Assembly: GCA_014378195.1 (NCBI GenBank)
Contig: JACMOC010000013.1
Span: forward strand, 1-64,000
From: Oligoflexus sp.
Lineage (GTDB): Bacteria > Bdellovibrionota_B > Oligoflexia > Oligoflexales > Oligoflexaceae
Direction: 5' to 3'
DNA length: 64,000 bases
The position numbers and the translations under genes were made by a program. Positions within the stretch are counted from its first letter, which is position 1, and every line of letters starts with the position of its first letter. The notes beneath the pieces were generated by a model. The model had not been told where the DNA came from, did not search any database, and saw only the letters and a list, made by a program, of their open reading frames with translations. Shown piece after piece: positions 48,263 through 57,596 of this stretch.

Positions 48263-49491
48263 TAGATCGAATCAAGATTTCAATAAATTTTGGCTCAACG
48301 GACATCCCTGTGGGCGAACTCGTTGAAGCCGAAAGACGCTATTTTTTTACTTACGATTCAGATTTCCCCGCTGAGACGATGCGGTTATCGCCGTTTAAAC
48401 TTCCGTTCGATAAAAATCTCGCACACGAAGTAAGTGAAAAAGAGCGAAGAGTATTTGGCGGAGTTCATGGGGTATTCGCCGACTCTCTGCCGGACGGTTG
48501 GGGCCTCCTTCTCATAAAAAGGAGTGTTGAGAGTAGAGGTCGCTTCTTTCTGGACCTCACTCCGCTCGATCTATTGTCTTTCGCTGGCGAAAGAACATTA
48601 GGAGCACTTCGGTACCGACCTGTACAAATCCTAGAGAGCGGAGGTGATTCGAATACTCTCGATTTGGCAAAAATTGGACGGGAAAGCGAAAAAATATTTG
48701 AGGGCGAAGAAAGTAAAATTTTAGGGTCGTTATTTAGACTGGGAGGCTCACCGGGTGGTGCACGGCCTAAAGTATTGGCTGCGATCGGCCGCGATAAAAA
48801 CACGCATAGAATTATCAAGTCAGATTTAAATACCCTACCGGAAAACTTTGAACATTGGATCATTAAATTCCGTGGGAAAGGTGATGCGGCCGATGAGGCA
48901 ATCGCAGAGTTTTTGTACATGCAAGCGGCGAAGAGTGCTGGTTTGATCGTCCCTGAGTGCGATCTGTTCGAGTCTAAGGGCCAAAAATTCTTCGGTGTAA
49001 AACGATTCGACATTGAATCATCCGGTAAGCGGTATCATATGCATTCCCTCGCAGGCTTGCTTCATGCAGACTTTCGAACGCCTGCTCTCGACTACAAAGA
49101 CTTTTTAAAAGCGACAAAGCTTCTCACCCAAAGTCAAAGCGATGTTCGGATGGGATTTCGGATAGCGGTCTTTAATGTTTTTTTTCATAATCGAGATGAT
49201 CACGCTAAGAATTTTTCATTCCTAATGGATGAGACAGGGCGTTGGCGATTAGCTCCTGCTTATGATTTGACTTACAGCAACGGGCCGGGAGGTGAGCATA
49301 CGACATCGGTTTTAGGTGAGGGTAAAAATATTACGGAGGACCTACTCATTAAGCTCGGGGAAACGGCGGGAATCGGACGCAAGGACTGCCTTTTGATAAT
49401 AGATGAAGTTAAGTTGGCTAGAGTGTATGCCGTGAAAAACTTGGTAGAATGGGGCTTAAAAAAGCATCCTCTCGTTATGAGATTGGAATGA
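48259..49491 (+). CDS. hipA: HipA-family serine/threonine kinase toxin
   Basis: A 410 aa kinase of the HipA fold. Landmarks are VFADSLPDGWG near the N-terminus, the Gly-rich loop GGSPGGARPK, the catalytic loop HNRDDHAKNFSFL (Asp and Asn) and the metal motif YDLTY. HipA kinases phosphorylate a protein of translation (GltX in E. coli) and slow growth. The target here is unknown. It overlaps hipB and has no separate start signal needed. The frame is intact. Confidence 0.9.
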   Translation: MIDRIKISINFGSTDIPVGELVEAERRYFFTYDSDFPAETMRLSPFKLPFDKNLAHEVSEKERRVFGGVHGVFADSLPDGWGLLLIKRSVESRGRFFLDLTPLDLLSFAGERTLGALRYRPVQILESGGDSNTLDLAKIGRESEKIFEGEESKILGSLFRLGGSPGGARPKVLAAIGRDKNTHRIIKSDLNTLPENFEHWIIKFRGKGDAADEAIAEFLYMQAAKSAGLIVPECDLFESKGQKFFGVKRFDIESSGKRYHMHSLAGLLHADFRTPALDYKDFLKATKLLTQSQSDVRMGFRIAVFNVFFHNRDDHAKNFSFLMDETGRWRLAPAYDLTYSNGPGGEHTTSVLGEGKNITEDLLIKLGETAGIGRKDCLLIIDEVKLARVYAVKNLVEWGLKKHPLVMRLE

Positions 49492-49611
49492 GAATAAAAT
49501 CGTATAAACAATTGTACAGACACACTAAAACGACGATAAAAAATCGGCTCGATATCTGGGATGATTTGACATTTTCTGAGATAAAATGGAGTTTGACTTA
49601 CTTTACCCACA

Positions 49612-49640
49612 ACAAAAAACCCACTGCATAAACAGTGGGT
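49612..49640 (-). terminator. Terminator of ssb
   Basis: On the minus strand CCCACTG-TTTATG-CAGTGGG is followed by a T-run (TTTTTTGTTG). On the plus strand it may weakly terminate hipA. Confidence 0.85.
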
Positions 49641-49676
49641 CCTCTCTATCGTCTCAATGATCACCTAAGCAGCGCA

Positions 49677-50126
49677 TCAAAACGGAATATCATCCAAACT
49701 TGACGAATTATGACTGCCGAAAACGCTATCCGATGATGGCTCTGATGGAGGCGGTGTAAAGTTCGACAGCTGACTGCGGTCGTCTGTCGTTGCGCCTTTG
49801 CCGCCGCCGAGGAACTGAACAGTCTGAGCTACGATTTCTGTCGCGTAGCGTTTTTGGCCGTCTTTGTCGTCCCAGCTGCGTGTTTGCAAGCGACCTTCGA
49901 TAAAGGCAGAGCGTCCTTTTGCGAGGTACTTGGCACAGTTTTCAGCTTGTTTGCCCCAAACGATGACTCGGTGCCATTCGGTGCGTTCTTGTTTGTTGCC
50001 GTTGTCGCTCCAAGTCTCGGTAGTTGCGAGATTAAGTGTACAGACAGCCGCACCGGCTGGTGTATGACGCATCTCAGGATCACGTCCGAGGGTACCTAGA
50101 ATGATTACTTTATTGACGGAAGCCAT
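49677..50126 (-). CDS. ssb: Single-stranded DNA-binding protein
   Basis: A 149 aa SSB. The OB fold starts [20 protein letters not shown] and includes the aromatic contacts of [11 protein letters not shown] short Gly/Ser/Pro linker leads to the acidic tip SSLDDIPF, which recruits repair proteins. AAAGG about 10 bases before ATG 50126 supports the start. It is a single gene transcribed toward hipA and ended by its own terminator. Confidence 0.96.
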   Translation of the reverse strand: MASVNKVIILGTLGRDPEMRHTPAGAAVCTLNLATTETWSDNGNKQERTEWHRVIVWGKQAENCAKYLAKGRSAFIEGRLQTRSWDDKDGQKRYATEIVAQTVQFLGGGKGATTDDRSQLSNFTPPPSEPSSDSVFGSHNSSSLDDIPF

Positions 50127-50317
50127 GAGGCGCGCCTTTCTCATCTCACGATGTTAGATGACTGGATTATTGCTTGTATCTTGGATTGGACGCCAAGCCC
50201 AGCAGTGGTTATAACTAAGCTCGTGACCGAGTCACAAGGAGAAATTACCAGAGTTGGAAAAGGTCATCCCTGTCAGAATGGATAGCATCTTTGCCGCACT
50301 CTCAGGGAGCATTTAGG

Positions 50318-51871
50318 ATGATGATAATTAAGAAGTTTTCGAAGATGCTAGGTCTTTGTTCTTTAATATTCCTCGGAAGCAGTGCGTGTAACGTAAAAGA
50401 AAAACTTCCTCCTCTTGGCAAGCAGATCTCAGGGGCAGTGGATATTGTTACATCGCCCAGCGGCAAGCTGTTTTACGTTTTGAACTCAGATTACGAACGT
50501 CGCTATAATACCGGTTCCCTTATCGTTATTGATCCTGCCGCTCCAGCTGGCAGCGAAAAGATCAATGCCATCGGAACACCACGCGTGGGACGCTCGCTTC
50601 ATGTCCAAGGCAATCTTCTTTTGATTACCTACGCAGATTCCGAGGCGCGCGCTCTCGGTACAGTCGAGATGTGGGACACGACTGACGAACGAACTCCAAG
50701 CAAAATGTGGTCACGCAACGTCGACTGCAACCCACTCAACGGCATCATCTCCCCAGATCTCACCTACTTCGCTATCGGCTGTATCGGCGGCAACATTTAT
50801 GTCGGTAAAAACCCTAGAAGCGCGGCGAATGTACCCACGACTTTCGATTTGGTTCGTTCCTATGGTTACGATCACCATGCTCTTTACTTCTACAGCACAG
50901 GCGGCAAAACCTTCCTTCTTGGATTCCCTTCCGATATCGATAAAAAAGGCTTTGCCGATGCGACTGTCGATGACAAACAATCCTACATCGCAGCCACAGA
51001 TACTGTTGTGGACGGACCAAATGGAGTTCCTGACACCTTCGAACTCACCGCTGCCGAACGTCGTCAGACCAATCTAGCTCATCCTTACCAGATGTTCGTT
51101 TATCCGGTGACTGATGAAGAGGAAGCATCCAAAGCGCCCCATGATCCCGCTTTTCCTGTGTATGGCACCTTCCGCTACATTTTGCATGGAAGTTTCACCA
51201 AACCCTCTGTCAGCGATACCGAGATTCACTACATCTATTACAACCTTCTCGAAGCGGATGGTCAGGCCCCTGCCGGCAATGGCATTCCCGATTCAGGCGA
51301 ATATATCATCACACCCAACAAACATCGTTATCGCACCAATTTCTGGGAAATCAAAAACGGCGTTGAAAACAATCCTGCGATTTTTTACATCTCACAACGT
51401 GGCGATTATAACTCGCAGAGTAACAACGTTCTCCGCGTCGTCATCAACGATGCGGCTCTGTTGAATGCCAAGACCTCGAATTTTGAGCAGATGTTTCAGG
51501 TGAACCGAGTCTATGGTTTCAAAATCGACCATGACAACGGCGGCCGTTACCCTGGAGCCTTTGATATCGCGAATATCGATGGCGAACCCATGCTGCTCGT
51601 CAACTCATTTCGAGACCTGATCTATTATGCAGAAGCGCCCTTTTATTCTATCACCCGTAAACTCCTCGATAACCCAACGGCCCTGACAGAAGTGCCATCA
51701 AGCTTTGACTCGACCGACTTTAGAACGTCATTTTATCAAATCGCGGTTGCTACGGATCCAAGCGTTAAAGGCAAGATGTTGACCTCATCTTTCTACGGCA
51801 ACATCCTTTACTTGTTTGATGCGTCTCCAAACGTTAGTATCAGAGGCCAAAAGCCCATCGAAATCAAATAA
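50318..51871 (+). CDS. Beta-propeller-like lipoprotein, unknown function
   Basis: A 517 aa exported protein with signal ending FLGSSAC (lipid Cys about residue 24). The mature part looks like blades of a propeller: repeated strands such as VDIVTSPSGKLFYVLNSDY, RSLHVQGNLLLITYADSEA and NGIISPDLTYFAIGCIGG, each about 45 aa apart. A middle stretch (residues 200-270) contains DDKQSYIAATDTVVDGPNG and a Pro/Asp-rich tract. No catalytic motif is seen. ATG 50318 follows GGGAG. Confidence 0.72.
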   Translation: MMIIKKFSKMLGLCSLIFLGSSACNVKEKLPPLGKQISGAVDIVTSPSGKLFYVLNSDYERRYNTGSLIVIDPAAPAGSEKINAIGTPRVGRSLHVQGNLLLITYADSEARALGTVEMWDTTDERTPSKMWSRNVDCNPLNGIISPDLTYFAIGCIGGNIYVGKNPRSAANVPTTFDLVRSYGYDHHALYFYSTGGKTFLLGFPSDIDKKGFADATVDDKQSYIAATDTVVDGPNGVPDTFELTAAERRQTNLAHPYQMFVYPVTDEEEASKAPHDPAFPVYGTFRYILHGSFTKPSVSDTEIHYIYYNLLEADGQAPAGNGIPDSGEYIITPNKHRYRTNFWEIKNGVENNPAIFYISQRGDYNSQSNNVLRVVINDAALLNAKTSNFEQMFQVNRVYGFKIDHDNGGRYPGAFDIANIDGEPMLLVNSFRDLIYYAEAPFYSITRKLLDNPTALTEVPSSFDSTDFRTSFYQIAVATDPSVKGKMLTSSFYGNILYLFDASPNVSIRGQKPIEIK

Positions 51872-51919
51872 CAGCGGACTCCAATTCCGTGTTGTGCGTG
51901 TCACCTAAGGGAAACTTAG

Positions 51920-54900
51920 ATGCATCTGAAAAAGCTCGTCGTTTCAGGTTTTAAATCCTTCGCCGACAAAGTGACTCTCAACTTTGACGAAGGGATTACT
52001 GGAATTGTCGGACCTAACGGTTCAGGCAAATCGAACGTCATTGACGCCGTTCGATGGGTCATGGGTGAGCAGAACGCCAAGTATCTCCGGGGTGAAGTCG
52101 CAACCGACATTATTTTTGCAGGCTCTGACAAACGTAAATCCCTCGGTATGGCCGAGGTGACTTTGGTTTTTGATAACCGGGATGACAGTTCGTTTTGTCC
52201 CCCGGAATATCGTCACGAGACCGAAATCGCTATCACACGCCGCCTCTATATCGACGGCGAACGTGAATACATGATCAATAAAAAGCCGTGTCGTCTCAAA
52301 GATATCGTCAGCTTTTTTGCAACGACGGGTCTCGGCGGCCGTAGTTATTCGATGATACAGCAAGGTCAGGTTGATCGTATTCTCAATGCGAAACCGGAAG
52401 ACGTGCGAGAAATCATCGAAGAAGCCGCCGGTACCTTGATCTTCAAATCGCGGCAGCAAGCAGCAGAGAAAAAACTCGAAAATACTCAGGAAAACCTCAA
52501 ACGCATCGACGATCTGATTCGTGAACTCGTGGCTCAGCTTGATGCCCTCAAGGAGCAGGTTGAGAAGGTGGAAGCCTGGAAACAGGTAAGCGGCCGCCTT
52601 CGTGAGCAAGAACTGAAGCTCTTCTCACACAACTTTCGTCACTTTTCCGGAAAACTTCTTGATCTCGCGGGCCAGCTCGATACCGATTCGGATAGCGAAA
52701 TTCGCGCCGTCACGGATCTAACGAGTATGGAAGCCCGGGTTGAAGAGCTGCAATCCTCGCTCGCCGAATCCGACCCTGAGCTGGAGCAGGTGCGTGAAGA
52801 GATCTCTCATTTACGTGAGCAGATCGTACGCGCGGAGTCTTTCATTACGAACTCTTTGAAGACGCTGGAAAACGGCCAAAGGCGTTTGTTTGAAATCGAC
52901 GTGCAAATCGGCGAAGAGCAGGAAAACCTCAAAACGCTCGAAACAGCTGTTGAGACGAAGTCTGCCGATTACGACAGGCTTTCTAGTGACTTAGATCGAC
53001 TGAAAGACCTTTTGGAAACCTTTCAGGATGAAGTGGATCAGGTGGAAGAAGCCGCTCAGGTGTTCCAAAACCGTTCCCAGGATATCGAAGACGAAGTCCG
53101 AAATCTTGAGCATCTACTCGAGAGCAACCGTTTGCGTTGTGAGAGTATTGAACGCGACCGCAAGCGCCTCTTGATCGAATTCCAAACCTATAGCGAACGT
53201 AAAGGCGCTTTGGACGCAAATGCCAAAAGCCTCGAAGAAAAGGTGGCAGACGCGCGGGCCCTGCTCAACTCAAGGCAGGAAGGTCTTGATTCGGAACTGC
53301 AGACCAAGCAAGACCTTGAGCTCAGTGTTCAACGTCGTGAACACTGGTTCAAAGAATCCAGCAAACTCCGCGATCAACATAAAGAAACATTTTTGAATGC
53401 GCGCGCGCGGCTCAAGAGTTTTGAAGAACTTGAGTTCAATAGCGACGATGTTCGAGCCGGGATCAAACGACTCAAGCAAAAACATCCTGAGACAGAAGGC
53501 CTCATACTTGGCACTCTGACCGACTTTTTAGCCTTCGATGATACGATCAAAACGTGGGCTCCCCGTGCGGTTCAAAGCCTTGAGAAATGGACAGATCGTA
53601 TTGTTGTGGCCGGAAGCGCAGAGCTCAGCGCCTTGGCCGATCTGATTCAGGAAGAGCAGCTCGGATCGATTCCCCTTTCTATCGTAAGTCTCTGGGAAGA
53701 TGCGAATCGCACCGAAGTCACGACCTGGGCTCAGCGCTTTGGTGCAGCCTCGGTTCTTAACGTTCTGAAAGTCAGCAGTGACGCCCCTCGATGGGTGCAC
53801 GATCTTTTAAGCCGTCTCTACTATAGTACAGAGGCCATGGTGGGTGATGATGAGCTGTTGAGTCTTCCGCAAGGGGTTGTGCTTTTTACAGCTCAGGGAC
53901 TGCTCATCAGTTCGCGTGACGATGTTTTGATTCACAGCTCGGCGAGCAAAGGCAGCCTGAGCCGGAAAAGTGATATCGAGGCTTTGACGATACAGCTCCA
54001 CGAAAGCGAAGCGCTCCTCGCCTCGCTTCAGGAAGAAATCGATTTTGCCGAACTTGAGCAGACCGAAGAAAATGCTCAACTCCGGGCTATCGCTGAGCGT
54101 CTGGGCATTCAAAACAAAGAAACTCTGGCCGCGATGGGCACGATGCAGCAGCTGACCAACCAGCTTCAGCACATGGATGAGCAACGCACGCAAAACGATC
54201 AAAAGATTCAAGAACTCGATCTACGCGAACGAGAGTTGATGCGTGAACTCGAAACATTGGGCGAGACGCGTATACAGCTAGGCCAGGACAAAGAGGTCCA
54301 GCAGGGCGAGCTCGAAGCGTTACAGGACGAATTTTCGAGCATAGGTGAGCGCCGCGAAGAAGTCATGCGTGTGCATCAGCAGCGGCAACTCGAACTTGCA
54401 AAAGTCGAAATGAGAACGCAAGGCACGCAGGAGAGTCTGGAACAAACGCAGGCCCAGATCAATCGCCTGCAGGCTAACCTCTCAAAACGATTAGACGAGC
54501 GCGAGCGTATCACCACCGAGATTTCCGGTGCCGAAACGATCCAGATTCAAAGTTCTCAAGAGATTGAGGCTTATATTTTAAGACGCGAAGAGCTCGAAGA
54601 GGCCTTGGCTGTTCGGCGTGAACGCACCAGCGGCGTATATGAAGAGCTCCGAGTAGTCGAAGGTCGTCTCAAGGAAGCCCGTGATCAGCAGATGGAAATT
54701 CAACGGCAAAAATCCAAAAAAACTGTGGAACTTGAGCGTCTCAAAACGGTGAGCCGCAGTCTTCTGGATCAGGCGCAAGAGAAGCACCAAGTTGATCTGA
54801 TGAGTCATCCTCATGTGGACGACCCGGATTTTGATGCGGATAAAACCAACCGTGAGCTCAATAAACTGCGAACGAGTCTCGAGGGCATGGGCGCGATCAA

Positions 54901-55540
54901 CATGGTTGCGGTTGAGCAGTACGAAAAGATCTCGGTACGGAATGAATTTATTCAGGCTCAAAAAGAGGAAGTTTTAGGAAGTATCCTTCTCCTCGAAGAA
55001 GCGATTGAAGAGATACAGGAGACATCCAAAGATAAATTCATGACTACCTTTGAAGTCGTCAACCAAAACTTCATGGAGCTCTTTCCTATCCTCTTCCCTA
55101 CGGGTGAGGCTCGCCTCGAACTCACAAGTGACGATGCAATGACCGCAGGTGTCGAGATCATGGTCCGTATGCCGGGTAAAAAACCGCGAAGCATGAACCT
55201 CTACTCAGGGGGAGAGAAGGCTTTGACAGCTATCTCTCTGATCTTTGCCCTGCTTAAAACCAAACCGACCCCGTTCTGTTTCCTCGATGAGGTTGATGCG
55301 CCGCTTGATGAAGCCAACGTTGGGCGTTATAACCTGGTTTTGGATGCGCTTTCGGATCGTTTCCAATTCATCGTGATCACTCACAACCGACGAACCATGG
55401 AAGTACTCGACCAGCTTTATGGCGTGACCATGCAAGAGGGTGGTGTGTCGACCGTTGTGGGTGTGGATATGAAAAAGGATCTCCCCGCACATCTACAGAA
55501 GGCATTTAAAGTCGAAGGTGCAAAAGCTGCTGAAGCCTAG
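51920..55540 (+). CDS. smc: Chromosome partition protein SMC
   Basis: A 1206 aa SMC. The N-terminal head has Walker A GPNGSGKSNVIDA. Two long coiled-coil arms (about 165-500 and 680-1030) flank a hinge (about 500-670, PETEGLILGTLTDF, VVAGSAELSALADL). The C-terminal head shows the signature LYSGGEKALTAISLIFALL and Walker B FCFLDEVDAPLDEANV. SMC with ScpA and ScpB condenses and separates chromosomes; those partners are not in the window. AAGGG precedes the ATG. Confidence 0.98.
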   Translation: MHLKKLVVSGFKSFADKVTLNFDEGITGIVGPNGSGKSNVIDAVRWVMGEQNAKYLRGEVATDIIFAGSDKRKSLGMAEVTLVFDNRDDSSFCPPEYRHETEIAITRRLYIDGEREYMINKKPCRLKDIVSFFATTGLGGRSYSMIQQGQVDRILNAKPEDVREIIEEAAGTLIFKSRQQAAEKKLENTQENLKRIDDLIRELVAQLDALKEQVEKVEAWKQVSGRLREQELKLFSHNFRHFSGKLLDLAGQLDTDSDSEIRAVTDLTSMEARVEELQSSLAESDPELEQVREEISHLREQIVRAESFITNSLKTLENGQRRLFEIDVQIGEEQENLKTLETAVETKSADYDRLSSDLDRLKDLLETFQDEVDQVEEAAQVFQNRSQDIEDEVRNLEHLLESNRLRCESIERDRKRLLIEFQTYSERKGALDANAKSLEEKVADARALLNSRQEGLDSELQTKQDLELSVQRREHWFKESSKLRDQHKETFLNARARLKSFEELEFNSDDVRAGIKRLKQKHPETEGLILGTLTDFLAFDDTIKTWAPRAVQSLEKWTDRIVVAGSAELSALADLIQEEQLGSIPLSIVSLWEDANRTEVTTWAQRFGAASVLNVLKVSSDAPRWVHDLLSRLYYSTEAMVGDDELLSLPQGVVLFTAQGLLISSRDDVLIHSSASKGSLSRKSDIEALTIQLHESEALLASLQEEIDFAELEQTEENAQLRAIAERLGIQNKETLAAMGTMQQLTNQLQHMDEQRTQNDQKIQELDLRERELMRELETLGETRIQLGQDKEVQQGELEALQDEFSSIGERREEVMRVHQQRQLELAKVEMRTQGTQESLEQTQAQINRLQANLSKRLDERERITTEISGAETIQIQSSQEIEAYILRREELEEALAVRRERTSGVYEELRVVEGRLKEARDQQMEIQRQKSKKTVELERLKTVSRSLLDQAQEKHQVDLMSHPHVDDPDFDADKTNRELNKLRTSLEGMGAINMVAVEQYEKISVRNEFIQAQKEEVLGSILLLEEAIEEIQETSKDKFMTTFEVVNQNFMELFPILFPTGEARLELTSDDAMTAGVEIMVRMPGKKPRSMNLYSGGEKALTAISLIFALLKTKPTPFCFLDEVDAPLDEANVGRYNLVLDALSDRFQFIVITHNRRTMEVLDQLYGVTMQEGGVSTVVGVDMKKDLPAHLQKAFKVEGAKAAEA

Positions 55541-55902
55541 GGAGTTGGCTCAGTTTTAGAAGGTTGTCACTTAGAAGGCGCAGACGGAAAGGAAATCCTC
55601 CTTTCCTAGCGCAATCAGTAAGATCTCTTGACCCGCCTTATTAAATTTACCCATTTTCACCTACGGTTTATTCCTGTCACTTTCAAAGCGGCTGAACTCC
55701 AGCGTAAAAAACTTAACTATAAGTCATAACAATCGAAAATTATTAATAATTAATTTGTTCATAACTGATTAATTAAACGTCAACTTATTTAAAATTATGC
55801 CGAAGAGGGGAAATGGACCCGTTTGCACAATTCAGTGGGTATGTATCGGAAACGAGGGGTCTCATGGTTTCGTTTAAAACATTACTCATCTTGGGAAATT
55901 TG
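55541..55902 (+). other. 362-bp intergenic region: hairpin, then AT-rich tract
   Basis: The first part contains a hairpin at 55586-55606 (GGAAAGGA-AATCC-TCCTTTCC) that may end the smc transcript, without a T-run. The part from about 55710 to 55800 is very A/T-rich with short inverted tracts (ATTAATAATTAATT and GATTAATTAA). Possible alternative starts for the next gene lie at 55813 and 55864. I see no tRNA or known repeat. Confidence 0.55.
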
Positions 55903-56895
55903 ATGAACAGAAATTGCCTCGCAACGATTCTAATGCTGTCCCTTTTCATGGACACATCCTGCAAGCGTACCGCTGAGAGCAGCGAAGTTGCAGCGGCGAC
56001 CACTATCAATGGCAAAGCCTACGATTTCCAAACATATAAGGGAGCAGGACATACTGACTATCTGGCGATGACAAACGATCTTAAATCTCACCAAGACATA
56101 CTCAATTGGTCACTGGATGCCGTAAAAAACTTGAAGCATTCAGGTTTGACCCACGAAGAAATCGTGGCGTTGAAGATTTACACGACCAACATCGGGTTTA
56201 CTATTAACTCGGGTCTGCGTTCGCCTTCCTCGTCTAAAATGAGCGCCGGGACCAGCAAGTTAATTGCTACCGCCGTTAACAAAGTCTCTGCGAGACAGTG
56301 CACTGTCTACCGAGGAATGAAGTCCAGTCCTGAAATCGTTGCGCTGATCAAAGATTCCGTGAAAATAAAAAAATGGATTGAGACGGGCTTTATGAGCACA
56401 AGCACGGAACGCTCCGTTGCCCAAACATTCCTCAACTCTTTTGGAAAAAATACAGCGGGGGCTCCCTATCTGTTTATTATTAAGTCTCCACAATGTCATG
56501 ATATTTCGTTTGTTTGGGATGGGCTATCGGTTAACTTTGATCGCAAGGGACCGCCGATGAAGGAGGTTCTCTTCAATCCAGGTGCCGAATTTAGTATAGA
56601 CAAGGTCGTTCCTGGTAATCCGAATACGATATACATCACGCATCTCACTAAAGAAGAGTCTAAATTTAAAAGAATTTTTTCGGGCTTGAAGAAGAACATT
56701 CGCTACGCATCAATAAGTGCGAACAATCATTTTCCGGCTTTTTCGCTGAATAAAAAGACGATGTTAACGAGCCTGCCCGGTGACGATACGATCAGTTCTG
56801 ATTCAGGCATCGAACCGTATGACAGCGGCGAGGTCGAGAATGAATACATCATGCCCGAAAGCGAAATAGAAGCTCTCCAATGGCCGGAAGAGTGA
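55903..56895 (+). CDS. Exported ADP-ribosyltransferase-like protein
   Basis: A protein of 330 aa from this start. Residues 1-20 form a lipoprotein-like signal (MNRNCLATILMLSLFMDTSC), though Asp at -3 is unusual. The C-terminal half matches arginine-type (R-S-E) ADP-ribosyltransferase exoenzymes: VYRGMK (Arg137), GFMSTST (STS at 165-167) and KEVLFNPGAEF with the catalytic Glu221. The first residue of the ExE pair is Met219, not Glu or Gln. This may weaken transfer and leave NAD hydrolysis. ATG 55864 with GAGGGG upstream is an alternative start. The acidic tail (about 300-330) is not part of the family. Confidence 0.72.
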   Translation: MNRNCLATILMLSLFMDTSCKRTAESSEVAAATTINGKAYDFQTYKGAGHTDYLAMTNDLKSHQDILNWSLDAVKNLKHSGLTHEEIVALKIYTTNIGFTINSGLRSPSSSKMSAGTSKLIATAVNKVSARQCTVYRGMKSSPEIVALIKDSVKIKKWIETGFMSTSTERSVAQTFLNSFGKNTAGAPYLFIIKSPQCHDISFVWDGLSVNFDRKGPPMKEVLFNPGAEFSIDKVVPGNPNTIYITHLTKEESKFKRIFSGLKKNIRYASISANNHFPAFSLNKKTMLTSLPGDDTISSDSGIEPYDSGEVENEYIMPESEIEALQWPEE

Positions 56896-56925
56896 TTGTT
56901 GGTCTTATATTGCTCAGGGGCTTAA

Positions 56926-56948
56926 CAGTGGGCCGTTATAGCCCACTG
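56926..56948. other. Hairpin after the ADP-ribosyltransferase-like gene
   Basis: CAGTGGGC and GCCCACTG form a perfect 8-bp stem around CGTTATA. There is no T-run, so it could be a Rho-dependent end or an mRNA-stabilising hairpin. Confidence 0.45.
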
Positions 56949-57085
56949 AACAGACGAGATGGCCGGCAGTCAGCCATCGCTCTGTTCGAATCTATGTAGA
57001 ATAGATTGGATAGGTTTTTGGGAACGGCCGTACGGCCTTATGTCGGAGTTAGCAGGCTTCAGTGAATCCGTGGGGACGGAAACGC

Positions 57086-57430
57086 CTAGCTCTCAAGTTT
57101 ATCAACGATGAGTTCCAGCATTTCTTCGGGTTTGGAATAAAACTCAGGAAAGCTGTAAGTATCTGAAAACCATTCAGAAACCGGATCACTCTCGGCTTCC
57201 TTCATCAATTTCACGATCTCTGGATAATTGCTGGTCAAATCTACTAACCGAGCCATCACGGCAGCGGCTTCCGGTTTGATGCTTGGATATTTTTTGCGCA
57301 GAAATTTGATACAGAGATGGATCAAAACGGGATCCATTTTCTGCGAAAGGATATAGAGATCACCTGTTCCCACAGTGCCGTCTTCGAGGCCTTCAAGCCA
57401 TCGCATACCATCACGGACCATCGCTTCCAT
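57086..57430 (-). CDS. Small conserved-looking protein of unknown function
   Basis: A 114 aa soluble, helical and acidic protein (MEAMVRDGMRWLEGLEDGT..., ends LELIVDKLES). GGAGGG 7 bases before the ATG argues that it is translated. I know no family. A leader of about 160 bases separates it from hldD upstream on the same strand, with a hairpin at about 57510-57527 (ACCTG and CAGGT). Confidence 0.6.
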   Translation of the reverse strand: MEAMVRDGMRWLEGLEDGTVGTGDLYILSQKMDPVLIHLCIKFLRKKYPSIKPEAAAVMARLVDLTSNYPEIVKLMKEAESDPVSEWFSDTYSFPEFYSKPEEMLELIVDKLES

Positions 57431-57554
57431 TGTTGCCCTCCATTATACGGCTACCGGGTCTTCAAAACGGGTGCCTTAACTCATTCATACTATAAGCCGG
57501 CTCGTTTCCCACCTGGACTTTTCAGGTATACCACGAATCGATTCAAATCCTTGC

Positions 57555-57580
57555 AAAAAGAAGAGCCGGAGAACCTCTTA
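57555..57580 (-). terminator. Weak terminator candidate after hldD
   Basis: On the minus strand AAGAG and CTCTT pair around a 9-base loop, followed by CTTTTTGC. The stem is only 5 bp. Confidence 0.35.
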
Positions 57581-57596
57581 TTCCCGTCGTTTTGCC

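Noticed and set aside
47875-49640. Integrated mobile element carrying hipBA
   Set aside because: No integrase, transposase, flanking repeats or attachment site are visible; kept only as a toxin-antitoxin cassette.
57430-57545. tRNA-Sec-like anticodon loop (TCTTCAAAAC at 57459-57468)
   Set aside because: The flanking bases do not form an anticodon stem, and no acceptor or T arm pairs in register on either strand.
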